A stretch of 64,000 bases of DNA from contig NZ_PCOV01000003.1 of NCBI RefSeq assembly GCF_002979435.1, positions 310,001 through 374,000 on the forward strand. Direction: 5' to 3'. The notes below the pieces were generated by a model. It saw nothing but the letters and a program-made list of their open reading frames with translations. It searched no databases and was not told the origin of the DNA. Source of the stretch: Microbacterium sp. MYb66 (GTDB lineage Bacteria > Actinomycetota > Actinomycetes > Actinomycetales > Microbacteriaceae). The translations under genes and the position numbers were made by a program. Below are positions 32,486-41,776 of this stretch, one piece after another; positions within the stretch are counted from its first letter, which is position 1; each line of letters opens with the position of its first letter.

Positions 32486-33247
32486 CTACGGGAACATGCG
32501 GCGCAGCAGCGCCAGGTCGTCGTTGCTCAGGGCCTGTGAGATCACGGCCGCCGTCTCCGGGGGCATGTCCTTCTCCAGACGCTGCCACAGCCACCGCGCG
32601 GCACCCAGGTCTGCGGTGGCGACAGCGGTCGAGAACGCCGCCACTCCGTCGTAGTAGGGGATGGTCGAAGACCCGGGTTCGGCGTTGTACGGCGAGTAGA
32701 TGTCGACGAACGGAATCGTCGGGTCCGGTCGCAGGTAGAGCACGTCCCCGGGAGCGATCGGCTCATTGCCGCGCACGTGGTTGAAGCTGCCGACGGTGAC
32801 GTAGTCGACGCAGAAGCGCTCGCCGATCGCGATGAGGCTGTCACCGGCCTGCACCTCGTAAGAGAAGATCTCGCCGTCGGCATCCAGAGTGACCGGCCCG
32901 CGTGCCAGCTCCGACGCGCCCATGTCGACGAGCTCGCCCAGGAGCTTCCCGTGAGTCGGGGAGCCGTCGTCGCTCCCGATGTTGATGAACGCGTTGGTGG
33001 TGCAATCACCCGGCCCACCGGCGGGAACGCTGATGCCGTCGCCCAGATCGACGTAGCCGACCGGATCAGATGCGTCGGCGGCACTCGTCGGGGCCGTGGA
33101 GGGTTCGGCGACCAAGCGTTCCGCCGCCCGCGAGGCCGCGTCGACGACGGCGGGTGCGGCGCTGATCACGGCGGGAGCGGCAACGGCGATCAGCCCGGCG
33201 ACGGCCACGACGACGACGGCGGTGGTGATCTTGGTGTTGCGCTTCAT
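32486..33247 (-). CDS. Secreted or anchored LysM-like protein
   Basis: A 253-residue protein. An N-terminal hydrophobic helix (KITTAVVVVAVAGLIAVAAP) acts as signal peptide or anchor. After an Ala/Ser-rich linker comes a segment with FSYEVQAGDSLIAIGERFCV and NEPIAPGDVLYLRP, the beginning and end of a LysM wall-binding motif. The C-terminal helical part (TADLGAARWLWQRLEKDMPP) is unrecognised. Start MKRNTKI at 33247 is chosen for signal-peptide shape; in-frame starts at 33259 and 33274 are possible. Monocistronic, on the minus strand downstream of the LuxR-type two-component genes. Confidence 0.72.
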   Translation of the reverse strand: MKRNTKITTAVVVVAVAGLIAVAAPAVISAAPAVVDAASRAAERLVAEPSTAPTSAADASDPVGYVDLGDGISVPAGGPGDCTTNAFINIGSDDGSPTHGKLLGELVDMGASELARGPVTLDADGEIFSYEVQAGDSLIAIGERFCVDYVTVGSFNHVRGNEPIAPGDVLYLRPDPTIPFVDIYSPYNAEPGSSTIPYYDGVAAFSTAVATADLGAARWLWQRLEKDMPPETAAVISQALSNDDLALLRRMFP

Positions 33248-33298
33248 CTCCGACAGCATGGCATCGCTCGGCACCGCGGCGATAGAGCGGGTGCCGGG

Positions 33299-33937
33299 TC
33301 AGCTGCGCAGGTACGCGAGCGCGGCGAGCACACGCCGGTGGCCGCTGTCGCTGGAGGCGAGGCCGAGCTTGCCGAAGATGTTGCCGATGTGCTTGCTCAC
33401 CGCGGTCTCCGTCACGAAGAGCCGCTCGGCGATGGTGCCGTTGTCGAGGCCCTCGGCCATGAGTCCGAGCACCTCGCGTTCGCGCGGGGTGAGCGTCTGC
33501 ACAGGATCGTCGGCGCGACGACGGCTCATCAGCTGCGAGATGACCTCGGGGTCCATCACCGTGCCGCCGGCGGCCACGCGGTTCAGCGCGTCGACGAACG
33601 AGGCCACCTTCCCCACCCGCTCCTTGAGCAGGTAGCCGAGGCCGTCGGCGCCGGCCGCGAGGAGTTCGCCGGCATAGCGATCCTCGACGTAGGCCGACAG
33701 CACCAGCACGGGGAATCCGGGGCGGCGGGCTCGGGCTTCGGCCGCCGCCTTCAGTCCCTCGCTCGTGAAGGTGGGCGGCATCCTCACGTCGACCACGGCG
33801 GCATCCGCCTCGTCGAGCCGGGCGAGGAACCCCTCGGCGTTGTCCACGGCCGCCACCACCTCGAAGCCCTCGCTGCGCAGCAGCAGCGCCAGCCCTTCGC
33901 GAAGAAGAGTGTCATCTTCGGCGATCACGACCCGCAT
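33299..33937 (-). CDS. NarL/LuxR-family response regulator
   Basis: A 212-residue regulator. Receiver domain with acidic pair EDD at 7-9, phospho-acceptor Asp50 (AAVVDVRMPP), LSAY and the conserved Lys in GYLLKERV. C-terminal LuxR helix-turn-helix (LTPREREVLGLMAEGLDNGT, then VSKHIGNIFGKLGL). Its start lies 13 bases inside the end of the kinase gene, so the pair is one operon. Divergent from the ABC/FtsX transporter at 35.3-38.6 kb, its likely target. Confidence 0.96.
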   Translation of the reverse strand: MRVVIAEDDTLLREGLALLLRSEGFEVVAAVDNAEGFLARLDEADAAVVDVRMPPTFTSEGLKAAAEARARRPGFPVLVLSAYVEDRYAGELLAAGADGLGYLLKERVGKVASFVDALNRVAAGGTVMDPEVISQLMSRRRADDPVQTLTPREREVLGLMAEGLDNGTIAERLFVTETAVSKHIGNIFGKLGLASSDSGHRRVLAALAYLRS

Positions 33938-35142
33938 GGCAGCTCCGCTCTCAGGGTGGTGGGTCCGCCGACCGGACTCGTGAGATCCAGCGTGCCCTCG
34001 AAGGCCTCGATGCGGCGACGGATGCCGGCGATCCCGCCGCCGGGACGCTCGACGGCTCCGCCCACCCCGTCGTCCTCGACGGTGATGAGCAGCACCTCGC
34101 CCTCGCGCGCGACGCGGACCACGGCGTGTGCCGCCTCGCTGTACTTGTTGACGTTCGTCAGCGCCTCGGCCACGACGAAGTAGCTGGCCGACTCGACCGC
34201 CGCCGGCACGCGTCCGACCTCGATCGCATCGATCGTGCAGGGGACGACGCTGCGTCCGGCCAGCGAGGCCAGGGCGCCCTCCAGCCCGAGCTCGTCGAGG
34301 ATCGGCGGGTAGATGTCGTGCACCGTGCGGCGGAGCCCCGCGAGTGCATCGGTCGCGGCATCCTGCGCTCGCCGCAGCGGTTCGAGCACATCGCCGCCGG
34401 TCTCCTGAGCGCGCTCCGCGATCCCGAGCATCATCACGACGTTCACGAGCCGGTTCTGCGCGCCGTCGTGCAGGTCGCGCTCGATGCGACGGAGCTCGGC
34501 GGCGTGCGCGTCGAGGGCGGCGGCACGGCTCAGCGTGAGGGCGTCGACCCTGGCGGCGAGGCGGGATCTCTCGGGTGTCGCGAGCAGCTTCGCCGACACG
34601 AACGACACCAGTCGTGCGACGGCGGGGATGAGGAAGACCGACAGTGCCGCATAGGCCAGAGCGAGCAGCGGCATGGTCGCCGCAAGCTCCCAGGACGTGA
34701 CGGGGTAGACCGAACCGACCGGGTCGTCGGCGGGCGCGAACTGCCAGTAGTAGGTGATGGCGAGAGTGTTGACCGCCGCCACCGGGAGCGAGATCGTCAG
34801 CATCGAGAGGAACAGCACAGGGAGTCCCTGCACCGCGAGCCAGAGGAGGTCGCGGCCGGTGTCGCGTGAGAGCGCGAAGCGCAGACGGTCCTCGATGGTC
34901 GAATCCGGCGGGAGCACCCGTTCGATCGGCGTCAGCTCCTCGCCCCGGTACGCGCCGACTCGGCGACGGTTCACGTCGGTCCACCGGTGCAAGCCGCGGA
35001 CGGCCTCGGGCATGATGAGCACGCCTCCGGTGAGGATCATGAAGGGGAGCAGGACGATTCCCAGGCACAGGAACACCAGGGACGCGATGGAGACCCCGGC
35101 CTCGACGGCCAGATATCCCCACGCGCGCAGCCAGCGCCGCAT
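33925..35142 (-). CDS. Histidine kinase, HisKA_3 (NarX/DesK-like) type
   Basis: A 405-residue kinase. Four hydrophobic helices in the N-terminal half (AGVSIASLVFLCLGIVLL, PFMILTGGVLIM, GLPVLFLSMLTISLPVAA, PLLALAYAALSVFLIPAV) with almost no extracellular domain. HisKA_3 dimerisation box with catalytic His in RRIERDLHDGAQNRLV, then N-box ALTNVNKYSEA and G-box DDGVGGA. The lack of an outer sensor domain fits kinases that sense through a partner transporter or the membrane. GAAGGA lies before the ATG at 35142. Operon with the LuxR regulator. Confidence 0.94.
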   Translation of the reverse strand: MRRWLRAWGYLAVEAGVSIASLVFLCLGIVLLPFMILTGGVLIMPEAVRGLHRWTDVNRRRVGAYRGEELTPIERVLPPDSTIEDRLRFALSRDTGRDLLWLAVQGLPVLFLSMLTISLPVAAVNTLAITYYWQFAPADDPVGSVYPVTSWELAATMPLLALAYAALSVFLIPAVARLVSFVSAKLLATPERSRLAARVDALTLSRAAALDAHAAELRRIERDLHDGAQNRLVNVVMMLGIAERAQETGGDVLEPLRRAQDAATDALAGLRRTVHDIYPPILDELGLEGALASLAGRSVVPCTIDAIEVGRVPAAVESASYFVVAEALTNVNKYSEAAHAVVRVAREGEVLLITVEDDGVGGAVERPGGGIAGIRRRIEAFEGTLDLTSPVGGPTTLRAELPCGS

Positions 35143-35253
35143 CCGTCCGTCCTTCACCCTCACAGTCTGCCCGAGCGGTCGCAGCGGCACGGTATAGCCA
35201 GCACCACCATCGATGCGGCAGCGGGCGGGATGGGATGCCGGATCCGCCGTCCC

Positions 35254-35259
35254 TAGCGT
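35254..35259 (+). promoter_or_regulatory. -10 box TAGCGT, leaderless start
   Basis: TAGCGT ends six bases before the ATG at 35266. Confidence 0.6.
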
Positions 35260-35265
35260 CGAATC

Positions 35266-36033
35266 ATGACCTTCACACCACTCGCCCCCGCCGTCGATGC
35301 GGGGCCTTCCGAAGCACTGCGCCTGCAGTCCGTCGTCAAGACCTACGGCGCCGGCGCCAACCGCGTCACCGCGCTGCGGGGCGTGAACCTCGCCATCGGG
35401 AGGGGCACGTTCACGGCGATCATGGGCCCCTCGGGCTCGGGCAAGAGCACGCTGTTGCACAGTGCCGCCGGACTCGACAGGCCGAGCAGCGGAACCGTGC
35501 ACCTGGGCGGCACCGAGATCTCAGGGCTGAAGGCACGTCAGCTCACGGCCTTCCGGCGCGACCACGTCGGCTTCGTTTTCCAGGCCTACAACCTGCTGCC
35601 CGCGCTGAACGTCGAGGACAACATCACGCTGCCGCTGCGGCTGGGCGGCCGGCGGCTCGAGTCGCAGTGGCTCGACTTCCTGCTGGATGCCGTCGGGCTC
35701 ACGGAGTACCGGCGCCGCCGCCCCACCGAGCTCTCCGGAGGTCAGCAGCAGCGGGTGGCGATCGCGCGCGCCCTCATCACCCGGCCGCATGTGGTGTTCG
35801 GCGACGAGCCGACCGGTGCGCTCGACTCGCGCTCGGGCAAGCAGGTGCTCGACCTGCTCGCGCACACGGCGAGGGAGCTGAACCAGACCGTCGTGGTCGT
35901 GACGCACGACCCGGTGGTCGCCTCGCACGCCGACCGGGTGATCTTCCTCGCCGACGGTGCGTTCGCAGGGTACCTCGACGGCGCCGACCCCGCGCAGATC
36001 AATGACCGCATGAGCGCATTGGGGGAGTGGTGA
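35266..36033 (+). CDS. ABC transporter ATP-binding protein (MacB/LolD type)
   Basis: A 255-residue ATPase: Walker [11 protein letters not shown]-loop FVFQAYNLLPALNVEDNI, signature [15 protein letters not shown], Walker B VVFGDEPTGALDS, H-loop VVTHDPVVAS. Read from a leaderless promoter and overlapping the permease by TGATG. Divergent from a HisKA_3/LuxR two-component system, the arrangement typical of Gram-positive peptide-antibiotic or envelope-stress transporters. Confidence 0.95.
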   Translation: MTFTPLAPAVDAGPSEALRLQSVVKTYGAGANRVTALRGVNLAIGRGTFTAIMGPSGSGKSTLLHSAAGLDRPSSGTVHLGGTEISGLKARQLTAFRRDHVGFVFQAYNLLPALNVEDNITLPLRLGGRRLESQWLDFLLDAVGLTEYRRRRPTELSGGQQQRVAIARALITRPHVVFGDEPTGALDSRSGKQVLDLLAHTARELNQTVVVVTHDPVVASHADRVIFLADGAFAGYLDGADPAQINDRMSALGEW

Positions 36034-38558
36034 TGTCGCGGCCCCTGGGCTTGGGGCGTCTCCTCGGCGCAGACCTCCGCCACCACCGCGGGAGCTTCGT
36101 CGGAGTGGCGGTCGCCGTGTTCGTCGCTGCCGCGCTGGTGACCGGCCTCGGAGTGCTCGTCGAGTCCGGGATGCGCGGAGGATTGGCGCCCGAACGCTAC
36201 GCGGCGGCCGACGTCGTGGTGGGCGCCCCGCAGCAGGTGGATGTACCCGAGGACCTGCCTGTTCCCCTGCGGGAGCGGGCTCCGCTGCCCGCCGATGCCG
36301 CGCGTGACATCGCGGGTCTTCCGGGCGTCGAACGTGTCGTGATCGATGCGACGGTTCCGCTTGTACTGCAGGATGCGGATGCCGATGCCGGCGGGGTCGT
36401 CGCGGTCGAGGCTCACCCCTGGCCGGCCACCGCGCTGACCGGTTTCGAGCTGCGCGAAGGGCATGAGCCCGCAGCGGCAGACGAGGTGGTCGTCCCCTCC
36501 GGCTCCGGTCGTGCCATCGGCGACGCGCTGGTCCTGAGTCACGGTGGCGTGCCGTCGGAGTACCGCGTGGTGGGCGAGGTCGAGGCGCCGGTCACCCCCG
36601 AGCGGGCGACGCACGTGTTCCTCAGCGAAGGACGCATCGGCGAGCTCGACCCGCATGACGGTGCGGCGCAGGCGCTCGGGGTGTTCGTCTCCGGGGAGGA
36701 CCCGGAGCACACGGCGACCGTGATCCGCGAGGCCTTCCCCGGGCTGATCGCCCGCACGGGCGACGGCCGCGGTGATGTCGAGTTCCTCGACTCGGGCGCC
36801 GCCCGCTCCACGCTCGTCGCCATCGGCAGCGCGTTCGTCGGCACCTGCATCCTCGTCGCGATGTTCATCGTCGCGGGCACGCTCTCCCTGTCGGTGCAGT
36901 CGCGCCGCCGCGACTACGCGCTGCTGCGAGCGGTCGGCGCGAGCCCCTCCCAGGTGCATTCCCTCGTCGCCCGCGAGGTGCTGTGGGTCGCGGTGGTCGC
37001 CGTGCTGCTCGGCATCGTTCCCGGATACCTGTTGTCGAGCGTGCTGCAGTCGGCCTTCGTGGCCGGTGGTGTGATCCCCGGCGACTTCGCCCTGGCCGTC
37101 GGGCCTCTTCCCGCGGTCGGAGCGGTGCTGCTCGTCCTCGCCTCCGCCTGGGGCGCCGCGCGCATCGCAGCCGCCCGAGTCGCGAAGCTCGACCCGGTCG
37201 AGGCGCTGCGTGAGTCGGCGACGGGCGCTCCCGGGATCGGACTGCCGCGCATCATCACCGGCATCGTGCTGGCCGCCGCGGGGATCTCGGTCTCGACCGT
37301 GCCGCTCGTCGTGCGGGGTCAGATCGCCGCCGGTGCGGCCGCCGGCGCGGCGATGCTGCTGATCATCGCCCTCGCCGTCCTCGGCCCGTGGCTGGTGTCG
37401 TTGAGCGTTCGGCTGATCGGAACCGTGCTGGGTCGACTGTCCGCTCCGGGCTTCCTCGCCTCGGCCAGCGCCGAAACGAACAGCAGACGTCTGGCATCCG
37501 CGATCCTGCCCATCGCCCTCGGCATCGGACTGGGGCTCGTGCAGATCGGGGCGCCGTCGATCATCGCCGCAGAGGCGGCGACGCAGGCCCAGGCCGGTGT
37601 CATCGCCGACCTGCGCGTGACGGGGCCGGCGGGTCTCTCTCCCGAGGCGGTCGACGAGATCCGCTCGACCCCCGGCGTGACCGAGGCATCGGGCGTCGCA
37701 CTGAGCGCTGCGGTCGTCGACTCGCGCGATCTCGAGGGGAAGCTCGAACGCACGGAGCACGTGCTCCAGGGCATCGATCCCCAGAACGTGGCCGACAGCC
37801 TCGACCTGCGCGTGCGTGCGGGTTCGCTCGCCGAGCTCGACGACGCGGCGACGGTCGCGGTGAGCACGGATGCTGCGCAGGGTCTCGGGGTGGACCTCGG
37901 CGACACGGTCACCGGGTATCTCGGCGACGGTTCGCCGCTGGACGCCACCGTCGTCGCCGTGTACGAGCGGGGCCTCGGTTTCGGCGACCTCACGATGGCC
38001 GCCGATGCTGTCAGAGCGCACACCACGGCCGGTCTCGATGCGTTCGCGCTCGTCGCGGTCGACGAGGACTCCGCCGATGAGGTGCGCGTCGCGCTGGGCG
38101 AGCGCGGTCTGATCGTGACCGACGGATCCGGTCAGGCGGCCGCGGGTGCAGGAGCGCAGTCGCAGCAGGGCTGGGTGAATCTCATCGCCCTGCTGGTGAT
38201 CCTCGGCTACATCGCGATCGCCGTGGTCAACACGCTCGTGATGGCGACGGGGGAGCGGTCACGTGAGCTGGCGCTGCTGCAGTTGATCGGCTCGTCCCGC
38301 GGGCAGGTGCGCTCGATGATGCGGATCGAGGCCGTGCTCGTCGCGGTGATCGCGATGGTGTTCGGCGTCGTGGTCGCGATCCCTCCGCTGATCGGCGTGA
38401 GCATGGGCATCTCGGGGCAGCCGCTGCCCGCACTGCCGGTGGTCGGATCACTGGCGATCATCGGGTCGATGGGGGCGCTGGCTCTGGTGGCGATGTGGAT
38501 CGGGACCACCTCGACCATGCGCACGCGTCCGATCGACGAGATCGGGTCGCGCCAGTAG
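36033..38558 (+). CDS. Large FtsX-domain ABC permease
   Basis: An 841-residue permease with two FtsX repeats. A first helix at about 20-40, a large extracellular domain, three helices near 260-400 (FVGTCILVAMFIVAGTLSLS, VAVVAVLLGIVPGYLL), then a second set near residues 410-470 and a C-terminal FtsX unit (LVILGYIAIAVVNTLVMATG, then SRELALLQLIGSSRGQV). Start ATG 36033 has GGGGGAG five bases upstream. Predicted substrate extraction from the membrane or peptide resistance; followed by a strong terminator. Confidence 0.93.
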   Translation: MSRPLGLGRLLGADLRHHRGSFVGVAVAVFVAAALVTGLGVLVESGMRGGLAPERYAAADVVVGAPQQVDVPEDLPVPLRERAPLPADAARDIAGLPGVERVVIDATVPLVLQDADADAGGVVAVEAHPWPATALTGFELREGHEPAAADEVVVPSGSGRAIGDALVLSHGGVPSEYRVVGEVEAPVTPERATHVFLSEGRIGELDPHDGAAQALGVFVSGEDPEHTATVIREAFPGLIARTGDGRGDVEFLDSGAARSTLVAIGSAFVGTCILVAMFIVAGTLSLSVQSRRRDYALLRAVGASPSQVHSLVAREVLWVAVVAVLLGIVPGYLLSSVLQSAFVAGGVIPGDFALAVGPLPAVGAVLLVLASAWGAARIAAARVAKLDPVEALRESATGAPGIGLPRIITGIVLAAAGISVSTVPLVVRGQIAAGAAAGAAMLLIIALAVLGPWLVSLSVRLIGTVLGRLSAPGFLASASAETNSRRLASAILPIALGIGLGLVQIGAPSIIAAEAATQAQAGVIADLRVTGPAGLSPEAVDEIRSTPGVTEASGVALSAAVVDSRDLEGKLERTEHVLQGIDPQNVADSLDLRVRAGSLAELDDAATVAVSTDAAQGLGVDLGDTVTGYLGDGSPLDATVVAVYERGLGFGDLTMAADAVRAHTTAGLDAFALVAVDEDSADEVRVALGERGLIVTDGSGQAAAGAGAQSQQGWVNLIALLVILGYIAIAVVNTLVMATGERSRELALLQLIGSSRGQVRSMMRIEAVLVAVIAMVFGVVVAIPPLIGVSMGISGQPLPALPVVGSLAIIGSMGALALVAMWIGTTSTMRTRPIDEIGSRQ

Positions 38559-38570
38559 CCCGTGCCGCGC

Positions 38571-38603
38571 AGGGGTGCACCGGAGGAATCGGTGCACCCC
38601 TTT
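38571..38603 (+). terminator. Terminator after the FtsX permease
   Basis: AGGGGTGCACCG, 7-base loop, CGGTGCACCCCT, then TT. Starts 12 bases after the stop; also serves the minus-strand arylsulfatase gene from the other side. Confidence 0.85.
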
Positions 38604-38628
38604 CCGCAGGGGGGAGTTGGGCCGGTCC

Positions 38629-38662
38629 ACATGTCGTGGGCGTGCCGAAGGCTCGATACGCT
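38629..38662 (+). repeat. Imperfect direct repeat, left of the arylsulfatase
   Basis: 34 bp matching 41139-41172 at 27 of 34 positions in the same orientation (shared cores TCGTGGGC and ATACGCT). Lies 11 bases past the 3' end of the sulfatase gene. Confidence 0.55.
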
Positions 38663-38673
38663 CGTGCGCCGTG

Positions 38674-40974
38674 CTATCCCTGTTCTTCTTCTCCGATGAG
38701 CTGCACCACGACGTCATGAATAGTGCCCGAGAACGTAGCCGGCGCGGAGTATTCGTCGGTGACCGGACTCCCGAGATCCATTCCGACGTCGAAGCTCTCG
38801 GTCGGCGAGAAGCGTCCAGGGACCGTGTGCTCCGCCCGTCCTTCGGCCACGGTCCGACCGTCGACCGCCAGACGAAGGATTCCCCCCGTGCCGGGCTTGT
38901 GCTCCACATCGGCGATGAACTCGACAGCGACCTCGTGGTCGCCTGCCTCCATCGGTTTCGGGGCACGAACGACGTAGCGGCCGCGACCGAAGAAGTTGTA
39001 GTGATAAACCGGTACGCCATCGTCGAAGTACAACGAGAACCCGGCACTGCGGCCACCGGCAGCGACAACGACCCCATTCGTGCTCGCGTCGTGGAGGGTC
39101 ACATGTCCGATGATTCGGTGCGAGACATTCTTGGTGGGAGGGGCGACACCCTCGGGGATCCGGGTGGCTCCTGCGAAGTAGCGGAACTCGCGTCGGCCGC
39201 GGATCAGAGAGGGGCGGAGCGGGTCGATGGCTCGTTCGGCGAATCGGTCATCGAGGGGGAAGACGTTGTTGGCCCAGGCCTCTTTCTCCCAGAGTGCGGT
39301 GAGTTCGGCGACCCGGTCGGGATGCTCTGCGGCGAGGTCGCGGGCTTGGGAGAAGTCGCTATCCAGGTCGTAGAGCTCCCAGACATCGTCATTGAAGTCG
39401 CCCTTGGATCCGGTGAGCTGCCACGGAACTCCGTGACGGGCCGAGGCTATCCACCCATCGTGATAGATCGCCCGGTTTCCTCCGTGCTCGAAGTACTGGG
39501 TGGTGCGTAGTCCGTCGGCATCGGGCGCGGCGAAGAGGTAGTCGAGGCTGACGCCGTCGATGTCTAGCTGTTCGATTCCGTCGACCTTCGCCGGCTGCTC
39601 GACACCGGCGGCGGCGAGGAGGGTGGGGGCGATGTCGATGACGTGATGGAACTGGGAGCGGACTCCCGGTTCGATGTGTCCGGGCCAGGAGAGCGCGGCG
39701 AAGTTGCGCGTTCCACCCAGGTGGGAGGCGACCTGCTTCATCCACTGGAACGGTGCCGCACCTGCGTGAGCCCAGCCGACGGGGTAGTGGTTCTCGTGAA
39801 GTGGACCTCCCAGCTCGTCGATGAACGGCAGGATCGCTTCAAGGGTGTCTGGCAGGCCATTCTGAGTGGCCATGTTGTTGACGGTTCCTGTGAGTCCTCC
39901 CTCCGGCGAGGGGCCGTTGTCGCCGACGATGAGGACGACGAGCGTGTCGTCGCGGATCCCGATCTCGTCGAGAACCGACACGAGTCTTCCGATCTGATCG
40001 TCGGTGTGGGAAACGAATCCGGCGAAGACTTCCTGCATCCGTGCGTAGAGCCGCTTCTCATCATCGGAGAGGGTGTCCCAGGCGGCGATGCCTTCCGGCC
40101 GGTCCGTGAGAACGGTGTCGTCAGGAACGAGACCGAGTTCCTTCTGGCGCGCGAGAGTGTCAGCACGCACCTGGTCCCAGCCGATGTCGAATTGGCCGGC
40201 GAAGCGATCCCGGTACGCCGCGGGAACATGGTGCGGCGCGTGCACGGCTCCGGTGGCGACGTAGGCGAGGAACGGCTTGTCAGGCGCGGACGACTTCTGC
40301 TTCGAGATCCACGAGCGGGCTCGCTCGACGAGGTCTTCGGTCAAGTGATAGTCAGGGTCAGCCGGCGGCTCGACCGGGGACACGTTCTCGTAGAGCTGCG
40401 GCTCGAACTGAGACGTCTCGCCGCCGTGGAAGCCGTAGAAGTACTCGAAGCCGAGCCCGGTGGGCCAGCGGTCGAAGGGACCGGCGGCGCTGGATTCCCA
40501 ATCCGGAGTGTTGTGGTTCTTTCCGAACCATGCGGTGTTGTAGCCGTTGAGGGTCAGCGTCTTCGCAACGGTGGCCGCGGTGTTGGGGAGGGCGCAGTTG
40601 TAACCCGGGAAGCCGGTGGATCCCTCCACGATTGTTCCGAAGCCGACCCGGTGATGGTTGCGTCCGGTCAGCAGCGCAGCTCGCGTCGGCGAGCACAACG
40701 AGGTCGTGTGGAATCGGGTCAGTTGTGCACTCTGCCCGGCGAGGGCCGACATGTGAGGAGTGGGCACCGGGCCCCCGGAGACGCCAGCCTGCCCGAAACC
40801 GATGTCGTCGAGCAGGATGAGCAGGATGTTCGGCGCACCAGCCGGCGCGGCCACCCTCTGGGGATACGAGGGGCGTGACTCAGAGATCGTCTTGCCGATG
40901 GAACCCGAAAAGGCCTCTTGGCCATAGGGGATCGACGAGTCTGTCCGCGGCGCGGTCGGTTCGGCAACAGTCAT
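38674..40974 (-). CDS. Arylsulfatase (type I sulfatase)
   Basis: A 766-residue sulfatase. Metal-site Asp pair in ILLILLDDIGFGQAG, then the formylglycine motif CSPTRAALLTGR (Cys-type, C-x-P-x-R), HHRVGFG, GKNHN, VVLIVGDNGPSPEGG and LGGTRNFAALSWPGHI with the family's later metal and sulfate residues. The C-terminal about 170 residues form an added beta domain. No signal peptide: the start MTVAEPTA at 40974 (GGAG upstream) gives a cytoplasmic protein. The Cys must be converted to formylglycine by an enzyme not encoded in this window. Slightly lower GC than its neighbours and flanked by imperfect direct repeats, which may point to transfer. Confidence 0.95.
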   Translation of the reverse strand: MTVAEPTAPRTDSSIPYGQEAFSGSIGKTISESRPSYPQRVAAPAGAPNILLILLDDIGFGQAGVSGGPVPTPHMSALAGQSAQLTRFHTTSLCSPTRAALLTGRNHHRVGFGTIVEGSTGFPGYNCALPNTAATVAKTLTLNGYNTAWFGKNHNTPDWESSAAGPFDRWPTGLGFEYFYGFHGGETSQFEPQLYENVSPVEPPADPDYHLTEDLVERARSWISKQKSSAPDKPFLAYVATGAVHAPHHVPAAYRDRFAGQFDIGWDQVRADTLARQKELGLVPDDTVLTDRPEGIAAWDTLSDDEKRLYARMQEVFAGFVSHTDDQIGRLVSVLDEIGIRDDTLVVLIVGDNGPSPEGGLTGTVNNMATQNGLPDTLEAILPFIDELGGPLHENHYPVGWAHAGAAPFQWMKQVASHLGGTRNFAALSWPGHIEPGVRSQFHHVIDIAPTLLAAAGVEQPAKVDGIEQLDIDGVSLDYLFAAPDADGLRTTQYFEHGGNRAIYHDGWIASARHGVPWQLTGSKGDFNDDVWELYDLDSDFSQARDLAAEHPDRVAELTALWEKEAWANNVFPLDDRFAERAIDPLRPSLIRGRREFRYFAGATRIPEGVAPPTKNVSHRIIGHVTLHDASTNGVVVAAGGRSAGFSLYFDDGVPVYHYNFFGRGRYVVRAPKPMEAGDHEVAVEFIADVEHKPGTGGILRLAVDGRTVAEGRAEHTVPGRFSPTESFDVGMDLGSPVTDEYSAPATFSGTIHDVVVQLIGEEEQG

Positions 40975-41123
40975 TCCTACTCCTACACTCAGGGGCTGGG
41001 TGGGTATCATCTTCCACGCTATAACATCAGTCGCGAAAGTCCACGGCGCTGGACGCCGTTGCGTGCCGGGCGCGATGGCGGGCGTGACGGTGGCCACACG
41101 ACACGGGAGGCGGTCGGGGGCCG

Positions 41124-41141
41124 CGTCGACGTCGGTCGACG
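41124..41141. promoter_or_regulatory. Inverted repeat CGTCGAC-N4-GTCGACG
   Basis: A perfect 7-bp dyad with 4-base spacer in the gap between the arylsulfatase and the first lipoprotein of ABC module 2. A regulator site is possible; no regulator gene lies next to it. Confidence 0.4.
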
Positions 41142-41172
41142 TTTCGTGGGCATATCGAAAGCTCCATACGCT
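41139..41172 (+). repeat. Imperfect direct repeat, right of the arylsulfatase
   Basis: Partner of 38629-38662 (27 of 34 identical). Confidence 0.55.
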
Positions 41173-41241
41173 GCGGCAACGGTCGCCCTCGTTGTATTGA
41201 TCTCAGCGGCCGAACCGGCCCCCGAACGAAAGAGATCAGCC

Positions 41242-41730
41242 ATGTTCGCAACCACGCGCAAATCCCCTCGCTCGCTCCTCACCGCCCTCGTGGCGACGCC
41301 GATGCTGCTGCTCGCGCTCGCCGCTTGTTCGACGGGTGGCGCCTCGAGCACTGCGCCGACCGAAGCATCCGGGGGCGACGAGGTGTCGCAGGACGAGATG
41401 TCCGCCGCCCGCGACGCCTATGACCTGAAGCTCGCCGAGTGCATCCGCGGCAAAGGACTCGATGTCAAGGACCCGAAGCCCGGGGAGGGCATCCAGGAGA
41501 GCAGCCCGGAGATCAACGCGGCAGGCTCGGAGTGCATGAAGGAGATCGGCGACCCGCCCACGGCGGCCGGCACGAAGAAGACCGATGCCGAGCAGCTCGA
41601 CGAGATGATCCAGGAGGTCGACTGCCTCCGTGGAAAGGGCTACGAGATCGCGGATCCGACGATCGAGACCGGTTTCACGATGCCCGACGACGTGACCGAC
41701 GCGGACATCGACGCCTGCATGGCGTCCTGA
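41242..41730 (+). CDS. Cysteine-containing lipoprotein A of ABC module 2
   Basis: A 162-residue lipoprotein; lipobox LAAC at Cys29 after [19 protein letters not shown]. The mature part has two related halves, each with C-(I/L)-R-G-K-G-(L/Y)-(D/E)-(V/I)-x-DP: ECIRGKGLDVKDPKPGEG and [18 protein letters not shown], plus two more Cys (SECMKEIG and the C-terminal DACMAS). It is a tandem duplicate of the next gene (the same first 20 residues apart from one or two changes, and the same 15-base ribosome-binding leader). It shares its Cys pattern with the module-1 lipoprotein at 23.7 kb. Function unknown; probably works with the exporter that follows. Confidence 0.85.
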   Translation: MFATTRKSPRSLLTALVATPMLLLALAACSTGGASSTAPTEASGGDEVSQDEMSAARDAYDLKLAECIRGKGLDVKDPKPGEGIQESSPEINAAGSECMKEIGDPPTAAGTKKTDAEQLDEMIQEVDCLRGKGYEIADPTIETGFTMPDDVTDADIDACMAS

Positions 41731-41776
41731 TCCTCCACGTACGCTCCGGCACTTCGACAACGAAAGAGATCAGTCC

